Notes: generated by a model from the sequence alone, not told the origin. Counted from the stretch's first letter, positions 27,800 through 37,858 are shown. The stretch: DNA of 64,000 nt from Paracidovorax citrulli (GCF_900100305.1 NZ_FNEY01000015.1:1-64000), one strand, 5' to 3'. Numbers and translations: made by a program.

Positions 27800-28482
27800 G
27801 CATGGCGACGAGAAAAAAGACATCCGTGGATTTCGGCGCGCTGCAGGACAGTCTGCAGCGGCAATTCAGGAACCTGGATCCGAAGGACCCCTCCCTCTGG
27901 CCGCCCCTGCCCCGGCTGCTGCTGTGCGTCTTCATCGCCGTGGCGGTGGCGGCGTTCCTCTGGTTCTTCAAGATCAACGAGTACCAGGACGAGCTCGACG
28001 CCGAGCGCGCGAAGGAAGTCAGCCTGCGGGAGGACTACCAGCGCAAGCTCGTCAAGGCCGTGAGCCTGGACGCCCTGAAGAAGCAGCGCGAGCAGGTGCA
28101 GCAGTACGTGATCCAGCTCGAGAAGCAACTGCCCAGCAAGGCCGAGATGGCCGCGCTGCTGTCGGACATCAACCAGGCCGGCCTGGGGCGCAGCCTGCAG
28201 TTCGAACTGTTCCGTCCGGGGCAGGTGGTGGTGCGCGATTACTATGCCGAGCTGCCCATCGCCATCAGGGTCACGGGCAAGTACCACGACATCGGCGCGT
28301 TCGCGGCGGACATCGCCAATCTCTCCCGCATCGTCACGCTGAACAACATTGCGCTGTCGCCCGCGAATGCGAAGGATGCGCCGGCGGGCTCGCTGTCCAT
28401 GGACGCCACGGCGCGCACGTTCCGCTACCTGGACCCCGACGAGATCCAGGCCCAGCGCAAGGCTGCCGGAGGAAAGAAATGA
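27796..28482 (+). CDS. pilO: Type IV pilus assembly protein PilO
   Basis: 228 aa, overlapping the pilN stop by ATGA. A short cytoplasmic part, one membrane helix (LLLCVFIAVAVAAFLWFF), a coiled coil (DELDAERAKEVSLREDYQ) and a periplasmic domain with the typical YHDIGAFAADIANLSRIVTL segment. PilO forms a heterodimer with PilN and contacts PilP. Confidence 0.95.
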   Translation: MSMATRKKTSVDFGALQDSLQRQFRNLDPKDPSLWPPLPRLLLCVFIAVAVAAFLWFFKINEYQDELDAERAKEVSLREDYQRKLVKAVSLDALKKQREQVQQYVIQLEKQLPSKAEMAALLSDINQAGLGRSLQFELFRPGQVVVRDYYAELPIAIRVTGKYHDIGAFAADIANLSRIVTLNNIALSPANAKDAPAGSLSMDATARTFRYLDPDEIQAQRKAAGGKK

Positions 28483-29024
28483 AGCGGCACCTTCCGTATG
28501 CGCTGGCCGTGCTCGCGGTGGCGGCCCTGCAGGGCTGCGGCTCCTCCAACGAGGACGAGCTGCGCGAGTGGATGGCGCAGTTGCGTGCGACCACCCGCCC
28601 GCACGTCACACCCCTGAGCGAGCCCAAGCGGTTCCAGCCGGAGAACTATCTCGTCGATGGAAGCGCCGATCCGTTCAATCAGACCAAGCTGACGCAGGCG
28701 CTGCGCCGCGATTCCGCCCAGGTGGCCTCCAACGCGACGCTGATCGCGCCCGAGATGGCCCGCCGCAAGGAGCCGCTGGAGGCCTATCCGCTGGATGCCA
28801 TGGCCATGGTCGGCAGCCTGAACAAGAACGGTGTTCCGACGGCCCTTCTGAAGGTGGACAACCTGATCTACCAGGTGCGCGTGGGCAATTACCTGGGCCA
28901 GAACTACGGAAAGATCACCCGGATCACCGAGACGGCCGTTCAGCTGCGTGAAATAGTCCAGGACGCCACGGGTGACTGGATGGAGCGTCCTGCGACGCTG
29001 GATCTCCAAGAGGGGAAGAAATGA
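28479..29024 (+). CDS. pilP: Type IV pilus lipoprotein PilP
   Basis: 181 aa, ATGA overlap with pilO and GGAGGAAAG just upstream. The signal peptide ends in a lipobox (LQGC), so it is an inner-membrane lipoprotein. The C-terminal beta domain (LDAMAMVGSLNKNG, VGNYLGQNYGKITRI) binds the PilQ secretin. It joins the PilN-PilO complex to the outer membrane. Confidence 0.95.
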   Translation: MKRHLPYALAVLAVAALQGCGSSNEDELREWMAQLRATTRPHVTPLSEPKRFQPENYLVDGSADPFNQTKLTQALRRDSAQVASNATLIAPEMARRKEPLEAYPLDAMAMVGSLNKNGVPTALLKVDNLIYQVRVGNYLGQNYGKITRITETAVQLREIVQDATGDWMERPATLDLQEGKK

Positions 29025-31168
29025 TTCGAACGAAATGGTTTGGTTTTCGCTGCCGGGCGGCCTTGCTGGCTGCCGCAGCCACGTTGTGCAGTACCTGGGC
29101 CCATGCGCAGGCCGCGATCGAGTCGGTCACGGGTGCAGTGCAGGGCGGAACGGAAATGGTCCGCATCGAGCTGTCGCAGCCGCTCGGCGCCGTGCCTTCG
29201 GGCTTCGCGATCCAGGCACCCGCCCGCATCGCGCTGGACTTCCCCAACACCACCAACGGGACGGGCAAGTCGCTGGTCGAGGTGAACCAGGGCAACCTGA
29301 AGTCGGTGAACATCGTCCAGGCAGGCGACCGTTCACGGGTGGTCCTCAATCTCAAGCAACCCACGTCCTACAAGGCGGAAGTGCAGGGTTCCGCCCTCAT
29401 GGTGTCGCTGGAGCCCGTGTCCGGCGGGGCTGTGTCCAATGCGGCCGCCCCCGCGGTGTTCGCTGAAAACCGCAATACCGACGTGCTTCCGCTGCGCGAC
29501 GTGGATTTCCGCCGCGGCACCGACGGCGCCGGCCGGGTCATCGTTGGCCTGGCCAACAACCAGGTGGGCGTGGACCTGCGCAAGCAGGGCAACAACCTCG
29601 TGGTGGAATTCCTCAAGTCCTCGCTGCCCGAGGGGCTGCGCAGGCGCCTCGACGTCACGGACTTCGGCACGCCCGTGCGCACCGTGACCACCACCACCCA
29701 GGGCGAGCGCGTGCGCATGACGATCGAGCCCATCGGGGAGTGGGAGCACAGCGCCTACCAGAGCGACAACCAGTTCGTGGTCGAGGTGCGGCAGAAGAAG
29801 GTCGATCTGAACAAGCTGAGCCAGGGACCGGGCTTCAGCGGCGAGAAGCTGTCGCTCAACTTCCAGAACATCGAGGTGCGCTCGCTGCTGCAGGTGATCG
29901 CGGACTTCACCAATTTCAACATCGTCACGTCCGACACGGTGACCGGCGCCCTCACGCTCCGGCTCAAGGATGTGCCCTGGGACCAGGCGCTGCAGATCAT
30001 CATGGATGCCAAGGGCCTGGGCATGCGCAAGTCCGGCACCGTGCTGTGGATCGCCCCGAAGGACGAGATCGACGCCCGTACGAAGAAGGACTATGAAGCG
30101 GCGCTCGCCATCCAGAAGCTCGAACCGCTGCGCACGCAGGCCTTCCAGCTCAACTACGCCAAGGCGGCCGACATGGTGACCCAGCTGGCCAACAACAGCA
30201 CCGGCAGCACCGGCACGTCCACCCGCTTCCTGTCCGAGCGTGGCAGCGCGATCGCCGAGCCTCGCACCAACCAGCTCTTCGTCACCGACACTCCTTCCAA
30301 GCTGGAAGAGGTGCGCCAGCTGCTCAGCACGCTGGACGTGGCCGTGCGCCAGGTGATGATCGAGGCGCGCATCGTCGAGGCGCGCGACACCTTCGGCCGC
30401 TCCCTGGGCGTGCGCCTGGGTGGCGCCGACCTGCGGGCCAACCGCGGGGGAGACGGCGGCTACAGCGTGGGCGGCAACAACCGCCTCGCGATCGGCACCA
30501 GCTACAACAACGCCGTCGCATCGAGCGGCGCGGGCGGAACGGTGGCGACGGGGTCGGATGCCGCCGGCTCCACCTTCGTGAACCTGCCGGCCGCGCTCTC
30601 TTCCGGCGCCAGCTTCGGCAACTTCGCGCTGACGCTCTTCAATTCCGCAGCGAACCGCTTCCTGACCCTGGAGCTGTCCGCCATGGAAGCCGACGGCCAG
30701 GGCAAGGTGGTATCGAGCCCGCGCCTCATCACGGCGGACCAGACCAAGGCCCTGATCGAGCAGGGTACCGAATACCCGTACTCGGTGACGGCCCCGAACG
30801 GCGCGACCACCATCGCCTTCAAGAAGGCGGTGCTGAAGCTGGAGGTCACGCCCCAGATCACGCCCGAGGGCAACATCATCCTCGACCTGGATGTGAACAA
30901 GGACAGCAAGGGAGAGACGACCACGCAGGGCGTCGCCATCGACACGAACCACGTCAAGACGCAGGTTCTGGTGGAGAACGGCGGTACCGTGGTGATCGGC
31001 GGGATCTTCCGGTTGGAGGAAACCAACCAGGAAAACAAGATCCCCCTGCTGGGAGACGTGCCGGTCGTCGGCAACCTCTTCAAAAACAGGACCCGTGAGT
31101 CCACCAAGCGCGAAATGCTGGTGTTCATCACGCCGAAGGTGATTTCGGACAAAGGTCCGGTCCGTTAA
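29021..31168 (+). CDS. pilQ: Type IV pilus secretin PilQ
   Basis: 715 aa. A Sec signal peptide (cut after AHAQA) is followed by two AMIN peptidoglycan-binding domains (residues ~30-260), an STN/N0 domain (LSLNFQNIEVRSLLQVIADF), an N1 domain and the secretin channel (VSSPRLITADQTKALIEQG, VVIGGIFRLEETNQENKIP, VFITPKVIS). It forms the outer-membrane pore for the pilus. The sequence is complete; it overlaps pilP by ATGA. A longish Gly/Ser-rich loop near residues 475-530 is a usual variable part. Confidence 0.97.
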   Translation: MIRTKWFGFRCRAALLAAAATLCSTWAHAQAAIESVTGAVQGGTEMVRIELSQPLGAVPSGFAIQAPARIALDFPNTTNGTGKSLVEVNQGNLKSVNIVQAGDRSRVVLNLKQPTSYKAEVQGSALMVSLEPVSGGAVSNAAAPAVFAENRNTDVLPLRDVDFRRGTDGAGRVIVGLANNQVGVDLRKQGNNLVVEFLKSSLPEGLRRRLDVTDFGTPVRTVTTTTQGERVRMTIEPIGEWEHSAYQSDNQFVVEVRQKKVDLNKLSQGPGFSGEKLSLNFQNIEVRSLLQVIADFTNFNIVTSDTVTGALTLRLKDVPWDQALQIIMDAKGLGMRKSGTVLWIAPKDEIDARTKKDYEAALAIQKLEPLRTQAFQLNYAKAADMVTQLANNSTGSTGTSTRFLSERGSAIAEPRTNQLFVTDTPSKLEEVRQLLSTLDVAVRQVMIEARIVEARDTFGRSLGVRLGGADLRANRGGDGGYSVGGNNRLAIGTSYNNAVASSGAGGTVATGSDAAGSTFVNLPAALSSGASFGNFALTLFNSAANRFLTLELSAMEADGQGKVVSSPRLITADQTKALIEQGTEYPYSVTAPNGATTIAFKKAVLKLEVTPQITPEGNIILDLDVNKDSKGETTTQGVAIDTNHVKTQVLVENGGTVVIGGIFRLEETNQENKIPLLGDVPVVGNLFKNRTRESTKREMLVFITPKVISDKGPVR

Positions 31169-31188
31169 AAGCAAATGAAGGTGAACGA

Positions 31189-33033
31189 ATGAAAGCATTG
31201 ATGAGAGCCATCGCGTTGACGCTGGCTGCCACGCTTGCAGCGTGTGGAGGAGGTGGCGGGAGCGGCGGGAGCAGCGGCGGCGGAAGCGGCGGCGGCACCA
31301 CGACGCCGAACGTGGCATCCATCGAGGTCCTGACCTCGGCGACCACGCTGGCATCCGCCGATGCCACGGGCGTGACGGTCACGGCCGTGCTGAAGGACGC
31401 AGCCAACAACGCCATCGCGTCCAAGCCGGTGACCTTCAGTGCGAGCAGCGGCACGCTGGCCAGCGCGGCGGCCTCCACCGGTGCGGACGGCCGCGCCACG
31501 GCCACCCTCACCGCCGGCACGGACCGTTCCAACCGCGACATCGTGGTGACGGTGGCATCGGGCTCCGTCACGCAGAAGGCGACCATTCCGGTCTCGGGCA
31601 CCACGCTGACGGCATCGGGTGCCACGTCCATGCTGACGGGCGCAACGACCAACTTCGCCGTGTCCTTGCGCGACAGCGGCGGGGCCGCTCTTCCCGGCGT
31701 TGCGGTGACTGCTTCATCGTCGCTGGGCAATGCGGTTACTGCCAGCAGCGCCACGACGGACACCAATGGTTCGGTGACGCTGGCCTATGCAGCCACCCGC
31801 AGCGGCACGGACACGCTGACCATCCAGGGCGCTGGGGCGTCGCAGGCGCTCACGATCAATGTCAGCAGCGTGAATTTCGCCTTCTCGGCCCCCGCTGCCA
31901 ACACGGAGGTCGAGGTCAACAGCACCCGCACGGTGACAGTGCGCTACCTGTCGGGCAATGCCGGAGTGGCGGGCAAGGTCATTTCGTTCGGCACGACCCG
32001 CGGGACCGTGACGCCCACGCAGGCGGTGACCGACGCGAATGGTTCGGCCACGGTGCAGGTGACTTCCCCGTCGGTGGGCATCGCCACGGTGAGCGCCCGC
32101 GTGGATGACAACGCCATCACGACCCTGCCGCTGAATTTCGTGGCTTCCACGCCCGCGACCCTGGTCCTGCAGACTTCGTCGGCAGCCCTGGCACCCAACC
32201 CGGCCGGCAGCAGCACCAGCCAGGTGCAACTGCGCGCCACCGTGCGCGACGCTGCCGGCAATGCCGTCAAGGGCAAGACCGTGTTCTTCACCGTGGTGCA
32301 GGACCTGAGCGGCGGCGCCATCAAGACGGGCACGGCAGTCACCGATGCCAACGGACTGGCGACGGATGTGTTCGTGGCCGGCGCCACCTCGACTGCTGCC
32401 AATGGCGTGCAGATCCGCGCCAGCGTGGCCAACACCAACATCAGTGCCGTGTCGTCCCTGACGGTGAGCAACCAGGCGCTCTTCATCTCCATCGCGGCCA
32501 ACAACCAGATCGAGAAGCTGACGACCACGTACCGCAATACGTTCTCCGTGCAGGTCACGGATGCCACCGGCGCGCCGGTGGCCAACCAGAATGTGGCGCT
32601 GTCGTACTGGGCTCCGCTGTATGGCAAGGGTACTCTGCTCTTCGACAAGACCAACAATGTCTGGACCTACAGGGACAATCCCCCGGCCTTCTGCTTCAAT
32701 GAAGATGCCAATCGCAACGGCATTCTCGATCCGGGCGAGGACCGGGACGGCAACGGCCGCCTGAGCCCGGGGCTGCCGGCTGCCATTGCGCCGGCTTCCG
32801 TGACCACGGATGCCACCGGCAGCGCAACCTTCACGCTGACCTTTGGGCAGCAATATGCCAATTGGCTGCAGATCGAGCTGGCTGCCAGGGCCATCGTTGC
32901 GGGCACGGAATCCAGCACGTTCTTCAGCTTCTTCACGGGGGCACCGTCTTCCGACATGACGAACGCGCAGGTGCCTCCCGCCTCGCAGGTCAGTCCTTTC
33001 GGCAGCATCAACAATTGCGCGGACCCCAACTGA
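31189..33033 (+). CDS. Ig-like (Big_1/invasin type) repeat lipoprotein
   Basis: 614 aa, 20 bases after pilQ. The signal peptide ends TLAACGGGGG, so it is a lipoprotein with a Gly/Ser linker (residues ~20-40). About five tandem Ig-like domains follow, each with a DxxGxAxxTxT strand (GADGRATATLTAG, TDTNGSVTLAYAA, TDANGSATVQVTS, TDANGLATDVFVA, TDATGSATFTLTF). A Ca-binding-like loop DANRNGILDPGED plus RDGNGRLSPG lies near residue 510. It is probably exposed on the surface or in the periplasm. Its place in the pil operon suggests a link to pili or adhesion, which is inference. It overlaps the aroK start. Confidence 0.85.
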   Translation: MKALMRAIALTLAATLAACGGGGGSGGSSGGGSGGGTTTPNVASIEVLTSATTLASADATGVTVTAVLKDAANNAIASKPVTFSASSGTLASAAASTGADGRATATLTAGTDRSNRDIVVTVASGSVTQKATIPVSGTTLTASGATSMLTGATTNFAVSLRDSGGAALPGVAVTASSSLGNAVTASSATTDTNGSVTLAYAATRSGTDTLTIQGAGASQALTINVSSVNFAFSAPAANTEVEVNSTRTVTVRYLSGNAGVAGKVISFGTTRGTVTPTQAVTDANGSATVQVTSPSVGIATVSARVDDNAITTLPLNFVASTPATLVLQTSSAALAPNPAGSSTSQVQLRATVRDAAGNAVKGKTVFFTVVQDLSGGAIKTGTAVTDANGLATDVFVAGATSTAANGVQIRASVANTNISAVSSLTVSNQALFISIAANNQIEKLTTTYRNTFSVQVTDATGAPVANQNVALSYWAPLYGKGTLLFDKTNNVWTYRDNPPAFCFNEDANRNGILDPGEDRDGNGRLSPGLPAAIAPASVTTDATGSATFTLTFGQQYANWLQIELAARAIVAGTESSTFFSFFTGAPSSDMTNAQVPPASQVSPFGSINNCADPN

Positions 33034-33566
33034 GCATCCACCTCATCGGCCTTCCAGGCTCGGGTAAATCCACCGTCGGGCGACATCTCGCCCGGCGGCT
33101 GGGCCTGCCCTTCATCGATTCGGACCACGTGATCGAGCAGCGCATCGGCGGCTCGATCCGTGGTTTTTTCGATCGTGAAGGCGAAGCCGCCTTCCGTGAC
33201 CTGGAGGAGGAGGTCATCCTCGAGCTGACGGAGGCGAACGTGCCGCCCCAGGTGCTGGCCACGGGCGGCGGGGTCGTGATACGTCCCGGCAACCGGACAC
33301 GCCTGCGTGAGCGGGGCACGGTCGTTTACCTCAACGCTTCGCCGGAGGAAATCTTCCGGCACATCCGCCACGACCAGACGCGGCCCCTGCTGCAGGTGGG
33401 TTCGCCGCTGGACCGGCTCCGCGAACTGCAGCGCGAGAGGGACCCGCTCTACCGGGAGGCGGCCCATTTCGTCATCTCGCCGGAGCGCGGCAAGAACGTG
33501 GCGGCCCTGGTCCAGCACATCGCCATGCAGCTGGAGCTGGCAGGCATCCGTCCGCCATCCCCATGA
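33030..33566 (+). CDS. aroK: Shikimate kinase, non-ATG start
   Basis: About 178 aa. It phosphorylates shikimate in aromatic amino acid synthesis. Walker [16 protein letters not shown], the shikimate-binding [20 protein letters not shown] and [13 protein letters not shown] (lid) are all present. No ATG or GTG occurs before the Walker motif in this frame. Candidate starts are CTG at 33030, overlapping the previous stop as CTGA, and TTG at 33015, five codons upstream. I prefer CTG because [13 protein letters not shown] then begins as in homologues. It is coupled to the Ig-like lipoprotein gene. Confidence 0.9.
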   Translation: MSIHLIGLPGSGKSTVGRHLARRLGLPFIDSDHVIEQRIGGSIRGFFDREGEAAFRDLEEEVILELTEANVPPQVLATGGGVVIRPGNRTRLRERGTVVYLNASPEEIFRHIRHDQTRPLLQVGSPLDRLRELQRERDPLYREAAHFVISPERGKNVAALVQHIAMQLELAGIRPPSP

Positions 33567-33597
33567 AGACCTGACGGAAGCCGATAGACTCCACGGC

Positions 33598-34809
33598 ATG
33601 ACTGCCGACGCATTTTCCGTTCGAGACACCGACCGGTCCCTTCCGTCCTCCCATACCGGCGCCGCCGTGGCGGACCGCATGGCCCCGCCCGTGGCGTCGC
33701 CTGCGCCGCAGGCGCATGCCGGCCGCGTGGAGATCGCGCTGGGCGACCGGAGTTACGGTATCGAGATCGGCGCGGGTCTGCTGGGCGATGCCCGGACCTA
33801 CGGCGCGCTGCCCAGGGCCGCCCGCGCGTTGATCGTGACGAACGAGACGGTGGCGCCGCTCTACGCGGAGCCGTTGCGCGCCGCGCTGTCCGCGCACTAT
33901 GCCGATGTCGTCCTGGCCGTGCTGCCCGACGGCGAGGAGCACAAGGACTGGCCGACGCTGAACCGCATCTTCGATGCGCTGCTGTCGCACGGCTGTGACC
34001 GCAAGACGGTGCTTTTCGCGCTGGGCGGAGGTGTCGTGGGCGACATGACCGGCTTCGCCGCCGCGAGCTACATGCGTGGCGTGCCGTTCGTGCAGGTGCC
34101 CACGACACTGCTCGCGCAGGTCGATTCTTCGGTGGGCGGCAAGACGGCCATCAACCACCCCCTGGGCAAGAACATGATCGGGGCGTTCTACCAGCCGCAG
34201 CTGGTGGTGTGCGACCTCGCCACCCTGGCGACGCTGCCCGCGCGGGAGTTGAGCGCGGGCCTGGCCGAGGTCATCAAGTACGGCCCGATCGCGGACATGG
34301 AATTCCTGGCCTGGCTCGAAGACCATGTCGAAGCCCTGCGCGCGGGCGACCACGCGGCCCTGGCCCACGCCGTGCGCCGCAGTTGCGAAATCAAGGCCTG
34401 GGTGGTGGGGCAGGACGAGCGGGAGGCCGGCCTGCGCGCCATCCTGAACTTCGGCCATACCTTCGGGCACGCGATCGAGGCGGGCATGGGCTATGGCGTG
34501 TGGCTGCACGGCGAAGGCGTGGGGGCGGGCATGGTGATGGCCGCCGAGCTGTCGCGCCGGCTGGGCCTGGTGGACGAGGCGTTCACCGCGCGGTTGCGCC
34601 GCCTCGTCGAGCGAGCCGGCCTTCCCGTGCGGGGCGCCGTGCTCGATCCTGCCGACAACGCCGGCCGCTACCTGGAGCTCATGCGCCTGGACAAGAAGTC
34701 GGAAGGGGGCGAGATCCGTTTCGTCGTCATCGACGGACCGGGCCGCGCCGCCGTGCGTCCCGCGCCCGACGCGCTGGTGCGCGAGGTCATCGGCGCCTGC
34801 TGCGCGTGA
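33598..34809 (+). CDS. aroB: 3-dehydroquinate synthase
   Basis: 403 aa from the ATG at 33598; about 40 N-terminal residues precede the usual family start, so an internal ATG at 33679 (MAPPVASP) is an alternative. It cyclises DAHP to dehydroquinate using NAD and a divalent metal. Typical segments are [54 protein letters not shown] and the metal-binding [13 protein letters not shown]. It follows aroK, the next enzyme but two of the same pathway, in the usual pil-aroKB order. Confidence 0.95.
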   Translation: MTADAFSVRDTDRSLPSSHTGAAVADRMAPPVASPAPQAHAGRVEIALGDRSYGIEIGAGLLGDARTYGALPRAARALIVTNETVAPLYAEPLRAALSAHYADVVLAVLPDGEEHKDWPTLNRIFDALLSHGCDRKTVLFALGGGVVGDMTGFAAASYMRGVPFVQVPTTLLAQVDSSVGGKTAINHPLGKNMIGAFYQPQLVVCDLATLATLPARELSAGLAEVIKYGPIADMEFLAWLEDHVEALRAGDHAALAHAVRRSCEIKAWVVGQDEREAGLRAILNFGHTFGHAIEAGMGYGVWLHGEGVGAGMVMAAELSRRLGLVDEAFTARLRRLVERAGLPVRGAVLDPADNAGRYLELMRLDKKSEGGEIRFVVIDGPGRAAVRPAPDALVREVIGACCA

Positions 34810-34831
34810 GCTGAGGATGCGGGAGCGCCCG

Positions 34832-36091
34832 ATGGCGGACATGCATTCCCCCGGCGCAGTCGGGCAGTCCGGTGCCGGCGCGGTGGAAGGCGCCGCGGGC
34901 CAGACTGCCGGCCCGCTCGCGCCCTATGCCAGCGACCCCGCCCGGACGCGCGGCCGCCGCCATCCGCAGGCACCCGCGCCCACGCGCACCGAGTACCAGC
35001 GCGACCGCGATCGCATCGTGCATTCGACCGGTTTCCGCCGGCTGGTGTACAAGACCCAGGTGTTCCTCAACCACGAGGGCGACCTGTTCCGCACCCGGCT
35101 CACGCATTCGCTCGAAGTCGCGCAACTGGGGCGTTCCATCGCGCGCTCGCTGCGCATCAACGAGGATCTGGTCGAGGCGATTTCGCTGGCGCACGACCTG
35201 GGGCATACGCCTTTCGGGCATGCGGGCCAGGATGCGCTGAATGCCTGCATGGCCCCGTACGGAGGCTTCGAGCACAACCTGCAGAGCCTGCGCGTGGTGG
35301 ATGCGCTGGAAGAGCGCTACCCGGACTACGACGGCCTGAACCTGACCTTCGAGACGCGCGAGGGCATCCTCAAGCACTGCTCGCGCGCCAATGCCGAGCG
35401 CCTGGAGGCCTCGGAGCCCGGCGGCGTGGGCGCGCGGTTCCTGCGCCGGGAGCAGCCCGGCCTGGAGGCGCAGCTCTGCAACCTGGCCGACGAGATCGCC
35501 TACAACGCCCACGACATCGACGATGGCGTGCGTTCCGGCCTGATCACCCTGGCCCAGCTGCGCGATGTGCCGCTGTTCGACCGTTTCCGGGCCGATGCCG
35601 AGCGGGAACATCCGCACCTGGCCGCGCCGCAGGCACGGCGCCGGCTGCTGCACGAGGCCATCCGCCGCATGCTGAGCGCCCAGGTGTACGACGTGATCGG
35701 CGCCACCGAAGCCGCGCTGGCGCAGGCTGCACCGCGCACGGCGGACGATGTGCGCCGCATGCCGCCGCTGGTGGCTTTCAGCGCGGCCATGCGTGCGCAG
35801 TCCATCGAACTCAAGCGCTTCCTGTTCCAGAACCTCTACCGCCATCCGCAGGTGATGGAAACCACCGGCCACGCCCAGCAGGTGGTGCGCGACCTGTTCG
35901 GCATCTACGCGGAGCGGCCTTCGGAAATGAAGCACCGGTTCGCCGACCGCGCCGTGGCGGCGCGGGAGGCAGCTGCCGGTGCCGGCGGCCTGCCCCATGC
36001 CCGCATCGTCGCCGACTTCATCGCCGGCATGACGGACCGTTTCGCGGTGCGCGAGCACGAACGGCTGACGGGCCGCCGGCTGCTCTCCTGA
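34832..36091 (+). CDS. dgt: Deoxyguanosinetriphosphate triphosphohydrolase-like protein
   Basis: About 419 aa from the ATG at 34832, chosen because GGGAG lies 6 bases upstream; the first ATG at 34817 has no spaced ribosome site. It is an HD-domain dNTP triphosphohydrolase: FRTRLTHSLEVAQ, SLAHDLGHTPFGHAGQDAL and the later LADEIAYNAHDIDDG supply the metal-binding His and Asp residues. The N-terminal ~50 residues are Pro/Ala-rich and variable. It lies in the aroB-dgt-gltB block of Burkholderiales. Confidence 0.92.
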   Translation: MADMHSPGAVGQSGAGAVEGAAGQTAGPLAPYASDPARTRGRRHPQAPAPTRTEYQRDRDRIVHSTGFRRLVYKTQVFLNHEGDLFRTRLTHSLEVAQLGRSIARSLRINEDLVEAISLAHDLGHTPFGHAGQDALNACMAPYGGFEHNLQSLRVVDALEERYPDYDGLNLTFETREGILKHCSRANAERLEASEPGGVGARFLRREQPGLEAQLCNLADEIAYNAHDIDDGVRSGLITLAQLRDVPLFDRFRADAEREHPHLAAPQARRRLLHEAIRRMLSAQVYDVIGATEAALAQAAPRTADDVRRMPPLVAFSAAMRAQSIELKRFLFQNLYRHPQVMETTGHAQQVVRDLFGIYAERPSEMKHRFADRAVAAREAAAGAGGLPHARIVADFIAGMTDRFAVREHERLTGRRLLS

Positions 36092-36179
36092 GCGTGGCGG
36101 TGGCGCCAGGGGCGCGGCGGGCGGGGCCCGATAAAATCACCCTCCTGCCGATACGCGCGCCAGCCTGCCGAAAGACTCC

Positions 36180-36815
36180 ATGACCGAATCCTCCGCCGAC
36201 GCGGTGCCGCCCTCCAGCGCCGCGAGCGCATCCACCATGCACCGGACCGTGATCGACGACACGGTCCGCTGGCTGGAGCGTGCGGTCATCGGGCTGAACC
36301 TGTGCCCCTTCGCCAAGTCCGTGCACGTGAAGGGGCAGATCCACTATGTGGTGAGCGAGGCCGAGGATGCGCGCGCGCTCATCGAAGACCTGCAGCGCGA
36401 GCTCGAAGCCCTGGCCGAGGCCTCGCCCGAGCAGCGCGACACCACGCTGCTGATGGCGCCGCGCTGCATGGAGGATTTCCTCGACTTCAATGATTTCCTC
36501 GGCCTGGCCGATGATCTTGTCGATGCCATGGATCTGGGCGGCATCCTGCAGGTGGCCTCGTTCCATCCGCGCTTCCAGTTCGCCGGCACGGAAGTGGACG
36601 ACGTGGGCAACGCCACCAACCGGGCGCCGTACCCCACGCTGCACCTGCTGCGCGAAGAAAGCATCGACCGGGCCGTGGAAGCCTTTCCCGAGGCCGAAGC
36701 GATCTTCGAGCGCAACATCGAGGTGCTCGAGGAACTGGGGGCCGACGGCTGGGCGGCACTCGACGTCGGGCCGCGCTGCCCGGTGGCGCACGGCGGCGCG
36801 CGGAGCGGTGCATGA
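36180..36815 (+). CDS. DUF1415 family protein
   Basis: 211 aa. The pattern VRWLERAVIGLNLCPFAKSV near residues 28-47, then LMAPRCMEDFLDFNDFL and GILQVASFHPRFQFAG, is that of DUF1415, a conserved soluble protein of unknown function. The two conserved Cys/Pro spots (NLCPFA) might bind metal or a thiol. It overlaps the following methyltransferase gene by ATGA, so the two are co-translated. Confidence 0.88.
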   Translation: MTESSADAVPPSSAASASTMHRTVIDDTVRWLERAVIGLNLCPFAKSVHVKGQIHYVVSEAEDARALIEDLQRELEALAEASPEQRDTTLLMAPRCMEDFLDFNDFLGLADDLVDAMDLGGILQVASFHPRFQFAGTEVDDVGNATNRAPYPTLHLLREESIDRAVEAFPEAEAIFERNIEVLEELGADGWAALDVGPRCPVAHGGARSGA

Positions 36816-37774
36816 AGAAGACCGCACGGATGGCCGCGCAGGTACTGAAAGCCCCGGCGGCGCGCCGCAATGCAGGCGCGGGTGCGGATGCCCAGGTGCT
36901 GCAGGAACTGCGGCCCGGCCAGTCCGTGGAACTGCTCAAGGAACTGCACATCCTCACGCGCGAAGGACGGCTCAACCAGGATTCGCGCCGCAAGCTCAAG
37001 CAGGTGTACCACCTGTTCCAGTTCATCGAGCCCCTGCTGCGCGAGTTCGCGCAGGACGGGCAGGCCCCCACGCTGGCGGACCACGGCGCCGGAAAATCGT
37101 ACCTGGGATTCATCCTCTACGACCTGTTCTTCCGGGAACTGGGGCGCGGCCACATCTACGGCATCGAGACGCGGGCCGAACTGGTGGAGCGCTCGCAGGC
37201 GCTGGCCCATCGCCTGGGCTTCGAACGCATGTCGTTCCTGGCCCTGAGCGTGGCCGACTCCATGCAGGCCGATGCCCTGCCTGCGCGCTTCGACGTGGTG
37301 ACGGCGCTCCACGCCTGCGATACCGCGACGGACGATGCGATCGCCTTCGGGCTGGCCAAGCAGGCGCGCGCCATGGTGCTGGTGCCGTGCTGCCAGGCCG
37401 AGGTCGCGGCGTGCCTGCGGCAGAACAAGGCCCTGGCCCTGGCGCGCACGCCCCTGGCCGAGCTGTGGCGCCATCCGCTGCACACGCGCGAGCTGGGCAG
37501 CCAGTTGACCAATGTGCTGCGCTGCCTGTACCTGGAAGCCAGCGGCTACCAGGTCACGGTGACGGAACTGGTGGGCTGGGAGCACAGCATGAAAAACGAG
37601 TTGATCGTGGCCCGGCATACCGGCCAGCGCAAGCGCAGTGCGGCCGAGCGGCTGCGTGCGATCCTCGCCGAGTTCGGGCTGGAGCGGGAACTCGGTCCGC
37701 GCTTCGGCCTGGCGGGCGATGACGGCGCGAACGCAGGCGACGAAAGGGCGGCTGCCCAGGGCGTGCCGGCCTGA
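36812..37774 (+). CDS. Class I SAM-dependent methyltransferase (Methyltransf_32-like)
   Basis: 320 aa. The SAM-binding glycine loop is ADHGAGKSYLGFILYD (residues ~91-106), followed by YGIETRAELVERS. The VTALHACDTATDDAIAFGL and MVLVPCCQAEVA motifs are typical of the group with a conserved Cys-Cys near the active site, found also in eukaryotic GSTCD. The N-terminal ~60 residues are helical. The substrate is unknown; RNA or protein targets have been suggested for relatives. It is coupled to the DUF1415 gene. Confidence 0.82.
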   Translation: MKKTARMAAQVLKAPAARRNAGAGADAQVLQELRPGQSVELLKELHILTREGRLNQDSRRKLKQVYHLFQFIEPLLREFAQDGQAPTLADHGAGKSYLGFILYDLFFRELGRGHIYGIETRAELVERSQALAHRLGFERMSFLALSVADSMQADALPARFDVVTALHACDTATDDAIAFGLAKQARAMVLVPCCQAEVAACLRQNKALALARTPLAELWRHPLHTRELGSQLTNVLRCLYLEASGYQVTVTELVGWEHSMKNELIVARHTGQRKRSAAERLRAILAEFGLERELGPRFGLAGDDGANAGDERAAAQGVPA

Positions 37775-37775
37775 G

Positions 37776-37800
37776 CCGGACGAAGTCCGGAACGGCTTTT
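37776..37800 (+). terminator. Weak terminator after the methyltransferase gene
   Basis: CCGGAC (37776-37781) and GTCCGG (37785-37790) form a short stem with loop GAA, followed after AACGGC by TTTT. The distance to the T run makes it a poor intrinsic terminator, so this is tentative. Confidence 0.35.
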
Positions 37801-37858
37801 CCGGGCGCGCCCCCGCGGGTCTAATATCGCGGCCCCGCCTCTTCATCCGTGCCCGACC

